64,000 nucleotides of DNA from Olivibacter jilunii (lineage in GTDB: Bacteria > Bacteroidota > Bacteroidia > Sphingobacteriales > Sphingobacteriaceae), in the NCBI RefSeq assembly GCF_900607235.1, contig NZ_LR027849.1:496001-560000 (forward strand). Direction: 5' to 3'. The notes under the pieces are model-generated. The model saw nothing but the letters and a program-made list of their open reading frames with translations, made no database searches and was not told the DNA's origin. A program made the translations under genes and the position numbers. Position 1 is the first letter of the stretch. The number at the start of each line of letters is the position of its first letter. Below are positions 33,797 to 43,021 of this stretch, in pieces.

Positions 33797-36112
33797 TTGA
33801 AAGCTTTTATTTTATCAATTACTATTTCTCTCTATTTCTTTTCCTTTTCCTTCGCCCAACAAATAACGCTTAGTGGCACCGTGAGAGACGCTTCCAGTGG
33901 TGAGACATTGATCGGCGCCAGCATCAAGGTGAAAGAGAACGCTTCCGGTGTTAGCGCCAATTCGTATGGCTTTTACTCATTAAGCCTGGCAAAAGGAAGG
34001 TACACCATTCAGGTATCCTCGGTAGGCTATACCATGCAAGAACGAGCGGTTGAATTAAGCGGGGATCTCCGCCTGGATTTTTCACTGGAGCCGGCTAATC
34101 AACTCGAAACAGTCGAAATCAATGCCGTTTCGAGTAGGGAGCAAATCGAAAGCCCGCAAATGGGTGTCAACAAAATTAGCATTAAGGAAGTGAATAATGT
34201 GCCCGTATTGTTTGGGGAACGCGACGTGTTAAAAACCATTCAATTGCTCCCGGGAGTGTTAAGTGCGGGCGAAGGGAATAGCGGTTTTTTTGTGCGGGGA
34301 GGAACAACCGATCAAAATTTGATTTTACTTGATGAAGCCATGGTTTATAATGCATCCCATTTGATGGGCTTCTTCTCTACCTTTAACTCCGATGCGATCA
34401 AAGATGTTAACCTGTATAAGGGTGGAATGCCTGCGCAATACGGTGGGCGCTTGGCGTCGGTACTGGACGTCAATATGCTGGATGGTAATAATCAACGTTT
34501 CGGTATGGATGGCGGCATCGGCCTAATTGCTTCTCGATTAAAGGTGGAGGGCCCCATAAAGAAGGGCAAGGGGTCTTTTATGTTAAGCGGTAGGCGTACC
34601 TACGCTGATTTATTTCTGAAGCTTTCTTCGGACACTTCGGTAAACAGCAGCGTTCTGTATTTTTATGATTTGAACTTAAAAGCCAATTATCAGCTTGATC
34701 AAAACAATACACTCTATCTTTCAGGTTATTTCGGAAAGGACGTGCTGGGCTATGCAAACGACTTCGATTTCGATTGGGGAAATGCTACCGGAACCTTACG
34801 GTGGAACCATGTCTTCAATAGCCGACTTTTCTCAAACACCTCATTTATTTACAGCGACTTTAAGTATAATGTGGGCGTGTATACCGATAACAATGATTTG
34901 AAAATCAACTCGCGTATACAGAATTTGAACTTGAAACAGGATTTTCATTACTTTTCAAGTAGTCGCAGCAATCTACGTTTCGGATTAAACCTAATGCGGC
35001 AGGAAATCTCACCGGCGGGTATCGACGCCTCGGAAGAATCGGATATCAATTCGTTGCGAATTGAAAATAGGCAAGGCTATGAGCTGGCGGCGTACCTCTC
35101 GCATGAATGGAAACCTAGTAATCGGCTCAGCTTTATTTATGGCTTGCGATTGAATTCCTTCTTATTAATGGGGCCCGGTGAATTTAATACTTATGATTCA
35201 GAAGGTGATATTATTCAAACCGATATTTATGGAAGTGGTAAATTGGTAAAGAGCTACATTAATCCGGAACCGCGATTTTCCGTCAACTATATGCTCAATG
35301 AGAATAGCAGCGTGAAAGCTTCCTATAACCGCAATACACAAAACTTACATCAGCTCACGAATACAACCTCATCGTTACCGACGGATGCCTGGGTATTGAG
35401 CAGTAACAATATAAAGCCCCAAATAGCGGATCAGGGTGCCTTGGGGTATTATCGGAATTTTAATGATGATCAGTACGAATTTTCTGCGGAGGTGTACTAC
35501 AAGGATATGCAAAATCAGATCGATTATAAAAATGCTGCTGATTTACAGGCAAACGCGCATGTAGAAGCGGAATTGGTATATGGTGTGGGTAAGTCTTACG
35601 GACTGGAACTTTTTATGAAGAAAAGAACGGGCCGCTTGAATGGGTGGGTTAGCTATACATTATCCCGAAGTAAAAGAAGATTTGATGAAATCAACAATGG
35701 TAATTGGTTTGCTGCCCGCCAAGACCGTATCCACAATATTGCGATTGTGGGTATGTACAAATTTTCCGATCGTTGGAGTTTCTCCGGAACCTTTGTATAT
35801 TACACGGGTAATGCCGTTACCTTCCCAAGTGGAAAATATAGTATCGGTGGTAAATCCACTTGGTACTATACGGAGCGAAATGGTTATCGTATGCCGGATT
35901 ATCACCGCTTGGATTTAGGGGCGACGCTGGAATCGAAACCCGGAAAACGTTTTAAGTCGAGCTGGACCTTTGGTCTCTATAATGCCTATAACCGGAAAAA
36001 CGCTTATATTATTGATTTTAGGGAAAATGAAAATGACCCGAATGTTACGGAAGCCTATAAAGTGGCCTTGTTTGGTATTATACCTTCAGTAACGTGGAAT
36101 TTTAAATTTTAA
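33797..36112 (+). CDS. TonB-dependent outer-membrane receptor with carboxypeptidase-regulatory-like domain
   Basis: Receptor of 771 residues. It starts at a TTG (no ATG is near), which gives a signal peptide MKAFILSITI to FAQQ. A CarboxypepD_reg-like domain (about 23-100) contains GTVRDASSGETLIGASIKVK. The plug (about 115-225) has FVRGGTTDQNLILLDEA and PAQYGGRLASVLDV, and the barrel follows to a C-terminal aromatic residue (WNFKF). The 771-residue length fits the non-SusC group. The DUF4249 lipoprotein gene begins 11 bp later, the usual partner of this class. The substrate is unknown. Confidence 0.9.
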   Translation: MKAFILSITISLYFFSFSFAQQITLSGTVRDASSGETLIGASIKVKENASGVSANSYGFYSLSLAKGRYTIQVSSVGYTMQERAVELSGDLRLDFSLEPANQLETVEINAVSSREQIESPQMGVNKISIKEVNNVPVLFGERDVLKTIQLLPGVLSAGEGNSGFFVRGGTTDQNLILLDEAMVYNASHLMGFFSTFNSDAIKDVNLYKGGMPAQYGGRLASVLDVNMLDGNNQRFGMDGGIGLIASRLKVEGPIKKGKGSFMLSGRRTYADLFLKLSSDTSVNSSVLYFYDLNLKANYQLDQNNTLYLSGYFGKDVLGYANDFDFDWGNATGTLRWNHVFNSRLFSNTSFIYSDFKYNVGVYTDNNDLKINSRIQNLNLKQDFHYFSSSRSNLRFGLNLMRQEISPAGIDASEESDINSLRIENRQGYELAAYLSHEWKPSNRLSFIYGLRLNSFLLMGPGEFNTYDSEGDIIQTDIYGSGKLVKSYINPEPRFSVNYMLNENSSVKASYNRNTQNLHQLTNTTSSLPTDAWVLSSNNIKPQIADQGALGYYRNFNDDQYEFSAEVYYKDMQNQIDYKNAADLQANAHVEAELVYGVGKSYGLELFMKKRTGRLNGWVSYTLSRSKRRFDEINNGNWFAARQDRIHNIAIVGMYKFSDRWSFSGTFVYYTGNAVTFPSGKYSIGGKSTWYYTERNGYRMPDYHRLDLGATLESKPGKRFKSSWTFGLYNAYNRKNAYIIDFRENENDPNVTEAYKVALFGIIPSVTWNFKF

Positions 36113-36123
36113 GGATGATAACT

Positions 36124-36936
36124 ATGAAAAAATCCCTTTCTTTTTTAAATAAGCAATTGTATATAAATATTTTAACTGTTTCAATGATTCTTTTTGGTTT
36201 AAGTTCCTGTGAAGAAGTGATTGATATTGAATTAAAAGAAGCTGATCAGGTGTTGGTGATAGAAGGCGGGGTGTCGAATACCGAAACAACGCATTATGTT
36301 TATATATCCAAAACGGTACCCTTCTCATCAAACAGTACCAATAACCCGCAGTCCGGTGCCGTTGTGAAAATCCAAGAAGAAGGAACGTCCGCGGAGCGTA
36401 CCTTTACAGAGGTGAGCCCGGGACAATATCGAATAAACAACTATCAGGCGAATCCAGGCCGGACTTATAGATTGACAGTCGACTTTGAGAATGAGCAATA
36501 TATGGCTAGTTCAACGATGCCTGCGCCTATTGCCATTGACTCCATCGGGACGGTGACCGATAGCTTTTTTGGCGACGAGGAGAAAACGGTGGGGGTTGTA
36601 TATCAGGACCCGCCCGGCGAGAAGAATTATTATCGGTACCTGGTTGCCGTGAATGGAAAACCCTCGAACTTCGTTTTTGCTTATAATGATAAGTTTAATG
36701 ACGGCAAGAAGGTGCAAAGAAATTTATATCATGAAGACCTGGATTTAGCTGTGGGCGATTATGTAGAGGTGGAGCAGCATTGCATCGATCAAGCTGTTTA
36801 TACCTATTTCAACGGCATTCAGTCGAACAACCCGGGCTCTGCCGCACCCGCCAATCCGAAATCAAACTTTAGCAATGGCGCTTTAGGGTATTTTAGTGCT
36901 CATAGTATAACACGGGCATCTACCACGATTGAGTAG
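36124..36936 (+). CDS. DUF4249 lipoprotein, partner of the TonB receptor
   Basis: Lipoprotein of 270 residues; I choose the ATG at 36124 (MKKSLSFL), though one at 36115 is also possible. A hydrophobic leader ends with LSSC. The start of the mature protein, EEVIDIELKEADQVLVIEGGV, is the DUF4249 hallmark, and YRLTVDFENEQYMASSTMP follows. DUF4249 proteins are beta-rich and are encoded beside CarboxypepD_reg TonB receptors; they may act as surface-exposed binding subunits, as SusD does for SusC. That role is inferred from pairing. Confidence 0.9.
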   Translation: MKKSLSFLNKQLYINILTVSMILFGLSSCEEVIDIELKEADQVLVIEGGVSNTETTHYVYISKTVPFSSNSTNNPQSGAVVKIQEEGTSAERTFTEVSPGQYRINNYQANPGRTYRLTVDFENEQYMASSTMPAPIAIDSIGTVTDSFFGDEEKTVGVVYQDPPGEKNYYRYLVAVNGKPSNFVFAYNDKFNDGKKVQRNLYHEDLDLAVGDYVEVEQHCIDQAVYTYFNGIQSNNPGSAAPANPKSNFSNGALGYFSAHSITRASTTIE

Positions 36937-36950
36937 GGGGGATAACGAGT

Positions 36951-36992
<42 letters not shown>

Positions 36993-37258
36993 GCCCATTA
37001 TCACATAAGTTAATTCCTTACTCAACTACTCAACGATTTAACTATTCAACTTAACCCAGACATAAGACAAAGGTATCAGGACACAAGATTTTATTAAAGG
37101 ATTTAGGCGATAAGCCATAAGTAGGCTTTAGGCAATAAGCTATAAGCAGTAAGCATTAGGCTTGCACAAACCACCTATTATCACATTGTCTAACCGACCG
37201 TAGGGAGCTCATGAGTACCAAAAAAAGCAAACACTTACGAATAATCGGCTAATTTCCT
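36993..37258. other. Repeat-rich intergenic spacer
   Basis: No gene. Contains ACTCAACTACTCAAC around 37021, several TAAGC/ATAAGC segments around 37109-37153 that resemble eroded tandem repeats, and the inverted copy of the 33-bp repeat (37192-37224). Confidence 0.6.
37192..37224 (-). repeat. 33-bp dispersed repeat, copy 2
   Basis: Exact inverted match to 31617-31649, containing GAGCTCATGAGTACC. Found here without the rest of the 31.2-31.7 kb element. Confidence 0.85.
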
Positions 37259-37330
37259 ACTTAACTACTTAACCACTCAACCACTTAACTACTTAACCAC
37301 TCAACTACTCAACTACTCAACCACTTAACT
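37259..37330. repeat. Octamer tandem repeat, 9 x ACTYAACY
   Basis: Nine end-to-end 8-bp units of the form ACT(T/C)AAC(C/T) end 4 bp before the stop codon of the minus-strand deacetylase gene. The variable positions are all transitions. Confidence 0.85.
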
Positions 37331-37334
37331 ATCA

Positions 37335-37943
37335 CTACAAAAGCTTAAATTCATAACCCTTATCCAGCCAATAGTCAATGGCTTTTGGGAGGGCGTAAAG
37401 TAAGCGCGGTACAGCTTTTATATTGTCGTGAAATACGACGATAGAACCGTTGGTAACATGCTGTATGGCATTTTGGTAACAGGCTTCGGGGCTCAATTTG
37501 TGATCAAAGTCGTAGGTTATCACATCCCACATGATGATTTCGTATGTATCTCTTAGTTTTTTGAACTGTGGAAGGGTGCACTTACCATAAGGAGGACGAA
37601 ATAGATTCGTTTGGGTAAGCTGTTGGCATTTCTCTACATTTTCCAAATAAGTAGCTAAAGGTGTTTGCCAGCCTTTTAAATGGTTATAGGTGTGATTGCC
37701 TACTCGATGGCCTTGAAGCTTGACTTGCTCAAAAATTTCAGGATGTTTAATAATGTTTTCGCCAACGCAAAAGAAGGTAGCTTGAATGTTATATTTTTTT
37801 AAGATATTTAATACCTCTGGTGTAACATCAGGTATGGGTCCGTCGTCAAAGGTTAAATAAATATGCTTTTCTTTCCGATTGCGATTCCAGGTGAGTTTAG
37901 GTAGAAGTAAGCGTAACCATAAAGGTGATTTGACAATATTCAT
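37335..37943 (-). CDS. Polysaccharide deacetylase family protein (NodB domain)
   Basis: Carbohydrate esterase family 4-like protein of 202 residues from the ATG at 37943 (MNIVKSPLW); the longer frame to 38030 lacks family sequence. The metal-dependent NodB motifs are clear: TFDDGP (motif 1), HTYNH (motif 2, HxxxH form), RPPYG (motif 3), and a final FHDN (motif 5-like). It removes N-acetyl groups from peptidoglycan or polysaccharide in the envelope. There is no typical signal peptide, so localisation is uncertain. It diverges from the TolC gene. Confidence 0.88.
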   Translation of the reverse strand: MNIVKSPLWLRLLLPKLTWNRNRKEKHIYLTFDDGPIPDVTPEVLNILKKYNIQATFFCVGENIIKHPEIFEQVKLQGHRVGNHTYNHLKGWQTPLATYLENVEKCQQLTQTNLFRPPYGKCTLPQFKKLRDTYEIIMWDVITYDFDHKLSPEACYQNAIQHVTNGSIVVFHDNIKAVPRLLYALPKAIDYWLDKGYEFKLL

Positions 37944-38042
37944 TTTACGGCGCAGTGATTTGTTTAGGGCGAAGGTAAAACAATTAAATACATTAATAAG
38001 AAGTTGAGAAAAATTTACTAGATGATACAACGTAAACCCGCA

Positions 38043-39410
38043 ATGAAATATTTTAAATATGGCAGCTCAGTACTAATTGCATGTGCCATCTCCGTTTCCG
38101 CCAGCGCGCAGAAAACCATTACCATCCGAGAAGCTCTAGATCAGGCTTTACGTAATAATTTACAGGTTAAACAGGCTGTCTTTCAAAGCTCGCTGAGTGA
38201 AGAGGATGTGTTGCAGGCGAAGATGGACCTTTACCCATCGGTTAGTGGTACCGTACAAGGGTCTAAGAATTGGGGTTTAAGTTTTGACCAGACTGCGGGA
38301 ACCTTGATTAATACATCAGTTACACAAGCAGGTGCGAGTGTAACGGGTAATATGCTGCTGTTTGGTGGTTTTCAAAAAGTAAACCAGATTAAAGCGAATA
38401 AATACCAATTGCTGTCCAATCAAACCAATGTCGATAAAGTAAAAAATGATCTGGTACTACAGGTGGTAACCAAATACTTGGAAGCCTTAAGTAATAAGGA
38501 TATGGCTACGGCTGCTAAGCAACAGGTGGCATTATCGACCGAGCAATTAGAAGCGCAGAAATATAATTATGAAGTAGGTAATAAGACGCTGGCCGACTTA
38601 TCCCAAGCGAAGAGCCAATTAGCCACCGATGAATTAAACCTGGTTACCGCGCAAAATGCTTACGATTTATCCATCCTGGATCTGAAACAGTTAATGGAAA
38701 TGAACCCGGTAAATGATATTGCCCTGGAAAAACCGCCCTTGCCGGATGTAGCAAAATTGGTTTCCAGCTATGTAGCAGAAGACATTTATCAAGAGGCCGT
38801 GCAACAATATCCCGATATTAAGGTGGCGGAATATAATACATTGGTGGCATTAAAAAACATAGACATCGCCAAAGGAGGTTTTTATCCGCAATTATCCATT
38901 GGAGCTGGTTATGGGACGAACTATTCATCGCAGGCAGGTGACAGGCATATTGTTGGGGACCAGATAATAGTTACACCCGTTAGTTTAGGCAGGCAACTGG
39001 ATCGTAACAAGAATACAAACGTTTTTGCACAATTAAGTATTCCCATTTTTGACAATTACAGAAGAAACATCACCTTAAGAAAAGCCAAGATTTCTTACGA
39101 AAGTGCGGTGAATGATGAACGCTTAGCGAAGAACAACCTGAATAAAGTGGTTAATCAGGCGGTATTGGATCTAAGAACGGCTGAGAAGAAGTATTACTCT
39201 ACGCAAGAAAATTTTAAATCGGCTTCGGATGCTTTTGAGGTGTTGAAACAGCGTTACGATGTAGGTTTGGCAAATGCGGTAGAGCTATCCACACAACAAA
39301 CTGCCAAGAATAAAGCTGAATTTGATTTTATTCAAGCACGATACGACTTTATTTTTAGAAGCAAGGTGATTGACTTTTATTTAGGTCGCCCCATCACCTT
39401 TAATAATTAA
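38043..39410 (+). CDS. TolC-family outer-membrane efflux protein
   Basis: Outer-membrane channel subunit of 455 residues from the ATG at 38043 (MKYFKYGSSV), which gives a signal peptide ending SASAQ; an earlier ATG at 38022 is possible. Two OEP halves with long alternating helices are visible (ALDQALRNNLQVKQA near the start, QYPDIKVAEYN in the middle, and KQRYDVGLANAVELSTQQ near the end). It forms the exit duct of tripartite pumps or type I export. A MacA-type adaptor gene follows 36 bp downstream. Confidence 0.9.
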   Translation: MKYFKYGSSVLIACAISVSASAQKTITIREALDQALRNNLQVKQAVFQSSLSEEDVLQAKMDLYPSVSGTVQGSKNWGLSFDQTAGTLINTSVTQAGASVTGNMLLFGGFQKVNQIKANKYQLLSNQTNVDKVKNDLVLQVVTKYLEALSNKDMATAAKQQVALSTEQLEAQKYNYEVGNKTLADLSQAKSQLATDELNLVTAQNAYDLSILDLKQLMEMNPVNDIALEKPPLPDVAKLVSSYVAEDIYQEAVQQYPDIKVAEYNTLVALKNIDIAKGGFYPQLSIGAGYGTNYSSQAGDRHIVGDQIIVTPVSLGRQLDRNKNTNVFAQLSIPIFDNYRRNITLRKAKISYESAVNDERLAKNNLNKVVNQAVLDLRTAEKKYYSTQENFKSASDAFEVLKQRYDVGLANAVELSTQQTAKNKAEFDFIQARYDFIFRSKVIDFYLGRPITFNN

Positions 39411-39446
39411 TGGGCTATTATATTTATCATAACATCAAAATAAACC

Positions 39447-40808
39447 ATGGCGAAGAAGAAAAAAGGTACACTTAAATATATCATCATTGGTGCAGTTGTT
39501 TTGCTTATCCTGGTGGTTATAGCCGGCAAGATGGGCTGGATCGGTGGGCCAAAGAAAGAATTGATTGCCACCGAGAAAGCGGAGAAGCGGACGGTTCAGG
39601 AAACGGTATCGGCTAGTGGCAAGGTACAGCCTGAAAAAGAAGTAAAGCTGAGCTCGGAAGTGTCCGGAGAAATTGTGGAGCTGAATGTGAAGGAGGGAGA
39701 AGTGGTGACGAAAGGACAAATTTTATGTCGTATTAAGCCGGACATCTTACAATCAGGGTATGACAAAGCCGTTGCTTCTTTAAATTCACAACGTGCTGCA
39801 TTAGCTTCTGCACAACAACAATTGAAGCAATCCGAAGCTTCCTTAAATATTATGGAAGCTACTTTTAAACGGACGCAACAGCTTTACAATCGGAAAGTAA
39901 TTTCGGCCGCGGAATTTGATAAAGCCAGAACCGACTACGAAAGTGCCCTCGCGAGTGTAGAAGCACAACGGCAGAATGTAATTGGCTCTCGTTACGGAAT
40001 CGACCAATCGCAAGCAGCGGTGAAAGAGGCGGGCGATAATTTGGCGAGAACGACCATTTATGCACCGGTAGATGGCGTTATCTCCTGGTTGGGGGCTGAG
40101 CAGGGAGAGCGCGTGGTAGGAACTGCGCAGATGGCGGGAACCGAGATTATGCGCATTGCTAACATGAGTTCAATGGAAGTGAACGTGGATGTAAATGAAA
40201 GTGACATCAACCGGGTTTCGTTGAACAATGAAGCTACCATCGAAATCGATGCATTCCGAGGCAGAAAATTTAAGGGCATTGTAACGGAGATTGCAAGCTC
40301 TTCGTCAGCAAATGCCTTGTCTTCTTCCTCTACCACAACCACTTCCAACACGGATCAGGTAACGAATTTTACGGTGAAAGTTCGAATCTTACCGGAGTCG
40401 TACGAAGATTTGTTAAAACCGAACCGGCCCAATCCATCTCCTTTTAGACCGGGATTGTCGGCTACAGTTGATATCTTGACGGAAAAAGATACCGGTTTAG
40501 CCGTTCCTATCCAAGCGGTAACAACGCGCGAAGATGCAACCGCGAAGAAGGACAGCACGGCCAATGACGCTAAAAAAGACGATGGATTTAAATCGAATGT
40601 AAAGGAATATGTATTTGTTTATGATCCGGCCACAACCAAGGTGAAACAAGTCGAGGTAACTACCGGTATTCAGGACGATGCTTATATCCGTATCTTATCA
40701 GGACTGAAAGAGGGGCAGGAAGTAGTAATACGGCCGTTCAATGCCATCAGCAAAACCTTGAAAGACGGTGATCTGGTAGAAAAAACAACAAAAGATAAAG
40801 TGAATTAG
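39447..40808 (+). CDS. MacA/HlyD-type periplasmic adaptor subunit
   Basis: Membrane fusion protein of 453 residues. The N-terminal basic start and one helix (about 8-28) anchor it in the inner membrane. The lipoyl halves are at about 60-90 (GEIVELNVKEGEVVTKGQILC) and 200-225 (IYAPVDGVISW), with a coiled-coil hairpin between (about 100-190). A beta-barrel domain and a C-terminal membrane-proximal domain follow. It works with TolC, but no MacB-type ATPase/permease gene follows; the next gene is unrelated. Confidence 0.9.
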   Translation: MAKKKKGTLKYIIIGAVVLLILVVIAGKMGWIGGPKKELIATEKAEKRTVQETVSASGKVQPEKEVKLSSEVSGEIVELNVKEGEVVTKGQILCRIKPDILQSGYDKAVASLNSQRAALASAQQQLKQSEASLNIMEATFKRTQQLYNRKVISAAEFDKARTDYESALASVEAQRQNVIGSRYGIDQSQAAVKEAGDNLARTTIYAPVDGVISWLGAEQGERVVGTAQMAGTEIMRIANMSSMEVNVDVNESDINRVSLNNEATIEIDAFRGRKFKGIVTEIASSSSANALSSSSTTTTSNTDQVTNFTVKVRILPESYEDLLKPNRPNPSPFRPGLSATVDILTEKDTGLAVPIQAVTTREDATAKKDSTANDAKKDDGFKSNVKEYVFVYDPATTKVKQVEVTTGIQDDAYIRILSGLKEGQEVVIRPFNAISKTLKDGDLVEKTTKDKVN

Positions 40809-40828
40809 TAGATTGAGTGTAGAATGTT

Positions 40829-41344
40829 ATGATTGTTTTCCAAGCTGAGATACTAAAATTTAGCAGCAAAGGCGAAAAGAGCGGCTGGTCTTACATCGAA
40901 ATTCCGCGAGCGCTTGCAGAGCAGTTAAAATCAGACTATCGAAAGAGTTTTCGTGTAAGAGGGATAATAGATCAGCAGCCTGTGCATGGATTAGCCCTTA
41001 CCCCCATGGGTGAGGGCAATTTTATTTTAGCATTAAGGGCATCGCTGCGAAAAAAAATCCGTAAAGAAGAAGGTGATATCATCCAGCTGGAGCTGGAAGA
41101 GGATACCGACTTCAAAATGGAAATACCCGAAGATCTTGAGTTATGCCTTTGTGAGGAGGAGACTTGGATCAACCAATTTCTATCCCTGGCAAAGTCGCAC
41201 CAGCATTACTTTATCAAATGGATCAATGAAGCCAAAACGGAAGCAACGCGTACCAAACGGATTGCCTTAACGGTAGAAGCAATGGAAAAACAGCTCGACT
41301 TTGGTGCAATGATTCGTATGGACAAAGCGAGGAGGAATAGTTAA
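40829..41344 (+). CDS. DUF1905/YdeI-like protein
   Basis: Cytosolic protein of 171 residues. The N-terminal half (about 1-90) is DUF1905-like, with GWSYIEIPRALAEQL and RIDQQPV-type phrasing (RGIIDQQPVHGLALTPMG), and the C-terminal half resembles the YdeI/OmpD-associated family, with HQHYFIKWINEAKTEATRTK and the usual R-I-AL-TVEAM pattern. The function of the family is uncertain, with reported links to peptide resistance. It starts 20 bp after the adaptor gene. Confidence 0.82.
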   Translation: MIVFQAEILKFSSKGEKSGWSYIEIPRALAEQLKSDYRKSFRVRGIIDQQPVHGLALTPMGEGNFILALRASLRKKIRKEEGDIIQLELEEDTDFKMEIPEDLELCLCEEETWINQFLSLAKSHQHYFIKWINEAKTEATRTKRIALTVEAMEKQLDFGAMIRMDKARRNS

Positions 41345-41440
41345 AATGCCTGTTAAATAAAAGATGGCGTACATTTTGATAGGAGGTTATGAGCAATGAT
41401 ATTTAAATTCATCGCTAGAAATTATCTCCTAACAAATAAG

Positions 41441-41448
41441 TATCTTTG
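41441..41448 (+). promoter_or_regulatory. Bacteroidota -7 promoter box before mnmE
   Basis: TATCTTTG matches TAnnTTTG. It ends 3 bp before the first ATG (41452) and 18 bp before the second (41467); the spacing favours the second ATG as start. Confidence 0.45.
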
Positions 41449-41466
41449 TGTATGTCAATAATAAGC

Positions 41467-42837
41467 ATGGAAGCCGAAAGTGCTGACACAATTGTTGCAC
41501 TTGCGACACCCACAGGAAGCGGTGCCATTGCCGTTATCCGTTTGTCGGGACCACAAGCAATTGAAATAGTAAACGGCGTCTTTAAGGGAAAAGATTTAAG
41601 CAAACAAGCAAGCCATACAGTGCATTTTGGAACCATCCGCGACGAGGGTGGGAAAATTTTAGATGAAGTGCTGGCTTCTATTTTTATTGCACCCCATTCT
41701 TATACGAGAGAAAATGTAGTAGAGGTTTCTACGCATGGTTCCAAGTATATTGTAGAAAGCATTATTAAGCTTTTTATAAGAAAAGGTGCCCGTGCTGCAA
41801 AACCGGGGGAATTTACACTTAGAGCTTTTTTGCATGGAGGAATGGATCTATCACAGGCGGAGGCTGTGGCAGATTTGATTGCTTCTAATTCGGCCGCTTC
41901 ACATCAAGTTGCAATGCAGCAAATGCGTGGTGGCTTCTCCAATGAATTAAAACAATTACGGGAACAGCTGATTCATTTTGCTTCTATGATTGAGCTGGAG
42001 CTCGATTTTTCAGAGGAAGATGTCGAATTTGCAAACCGCAGTCAACTCAAGGATCTCATCCTGGAGATCATTAAAGTGTTACACCGACTTATTTTATCGT
42101 TTGAGCAAGGTAATGTGCTAAAGAATGGCGTTCCGATCGTTATTGCCGGTAAACCAAATGTGGGTAAATCCACGCTGTTGAATGCTTTGCTAAACGAAGA
42201 AAGAGCGATTGTGTCTGATATTGCCGGTACAACGCGGGATACCATTGAGGATGAAATCAACATTCAAGGAGTAAGCTTCCGTTTTATCGATACGGCTGGC
42301 ATTCGGGATACGGAAGATATTATTGAAGCGAAAGGGGTAGAACGTACGCGCGAGAAAATGAAAAAGGCCCGATTGGTTATTTATTTGGTAGATCCGGTTG
42401 ATGATGCATTTGAAGAGGTTTCCATTCAGGTGGCGGATCTGATTTTACTGAGAACGCCTTTTGTTCTGGTCATCAATAAAAAGGATCTGTTATCACCCGA
42501 TGCGTTAGCCCAATACGAGCCGCTTAACCCGGTATTTATATCAGCTAAAAGTGGAGATGGGGTAGAGGCGCTGAAAGAAGAGCTCTTAAATCAGGTAAGT
42601 CTCCGAAATATTAATGTAGATGATGTAATGGTAACCAATATTCGACATGTAGAGGCGCTTCTTAAAACGCAAGCATCGCTGGAAAAGGTTTTGTACGGAA
42701 TTGATAACCCGATTACCTCAGACTTTCTAGCGATGGACATAAGGCAGGCACTCCATCATTTAGGAGAGATTACGGGACAAGTAAGCACGGAAGACCTCTT
42801 GGATAACATATTCAGTAAGTTTTGCATCGGGAAGTAG
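41467..42837 (+). CDS. mnmE: tRNA uridine-5-carboxymethylaminomethyl synthesis GTPase MnmE
   Basis: Conserved tRNA-modification GTPase of about 456 residues that, with MnmG, modifies the wobble uridine. The N-terminal folate-binding domain starts DTIVALATPTGSGAIAVIRLSG-like; G motifs are GKPNVGKSTLL (G1), DIAGTTRD (G2), DTAGI (G3) and NKKDL (G4); and the C-terminus is FCIGK with the catalytic cysteine. I favour the ATG at 41467, because the promoter box at 41441-41448 leaves little room for the one at 41452. Its last codons are the probable attachment site of the adjoining island. Confidence 0.96.
   Translation: MEAESADTIVALATPTGSGAIAVIRLSGPQAIEIVNGVFKGKDLSKQASHTVHFGTIRDEGGKILDEVLASIFIAPHSYTRENVVEVSTHGSKYIVESIIKLFIRKGARAAKPGEFTLRAFLHGGMDLSQAEAVADLIASNSAASHQVAMQQMRGGFSNELKQLREQLIHFASMIELELDFSEEDVEFANRSQLKDLILEIIKVLHRLILSFEQGNVLKNGVPIVIAGKPNVGKSTLLNALLNEERAIVSDIAGTTRDTIEDEINIQGVSFRFIDTAGIRDTEDIIEAKGVERTREKMKKARLVIYLVDPVDDAFEEVSIQVADLILLRTPFVLVINKKDLLSPDALAQYEPLNPVFISAKSGDGVEALKEELLNQVSLRNINVDDVMVTNIRHVEALLKTQASLEKVLYGIDNPITSDFLAMDIRQALHHLGEITGQVSTEDLLDNIFSKFCIGK
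42820..42837 (+). other. Candidate attachment site (attL) at the mnmE 3' end
   Basis: The last six codons, TTTTGCATCGGGAAGTAG, align codon for codon with the 18-bp attB that Salmonella SGI1 uses at the end of trmE/thdF. A tyrosine recombinase gene lies 1.3 kb downstream. I found no matching second copy in the window, so the other end is probably beyond it. Confidence 0.45.
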
Positions 42838-42881
42838 ACCTCAGTAACATTCGGAAATATCACGTTTTTTTATTACGTAAG

Positions 42882-42912
42882 AGCCTGTAAATTAACTTTT
42901 ACAGGCTTTTTG
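42882..42912 (+). terminator. Rho-independent terminator after mnmE
   Basis: AGCCTGTAAA (42882-42891) pairs with TTTACAGGCT (42898-42907), followed by TTTTGTTT, 45 bp after the mnmE stop codon. Confidence 0.88.
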
Positions 42913-42986
42913 TTTACGCCACCCACCTTTTTTGTTCGTCGGTTTTCAGGTATTTTTGTTGCTCATTTGTTACTCAAAAGCGGGAA

Positions 42987-43001
42987 TCAAATGGCATTTG
43001 A
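42987..43001. promoter_or_regulatory. 15-bp palindrome, possible operator
   Basis: TCAAATGGCATTTGA is a perfect 7-1-7 inverted repeat, 102 bp before the zinc-finger/HTH gene. It could be an operator for that protein or part of a recombination site. Confidence 0.45.
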
Positions 43002-43021
43002 AAATTGGGAGAGTTTAGCGG

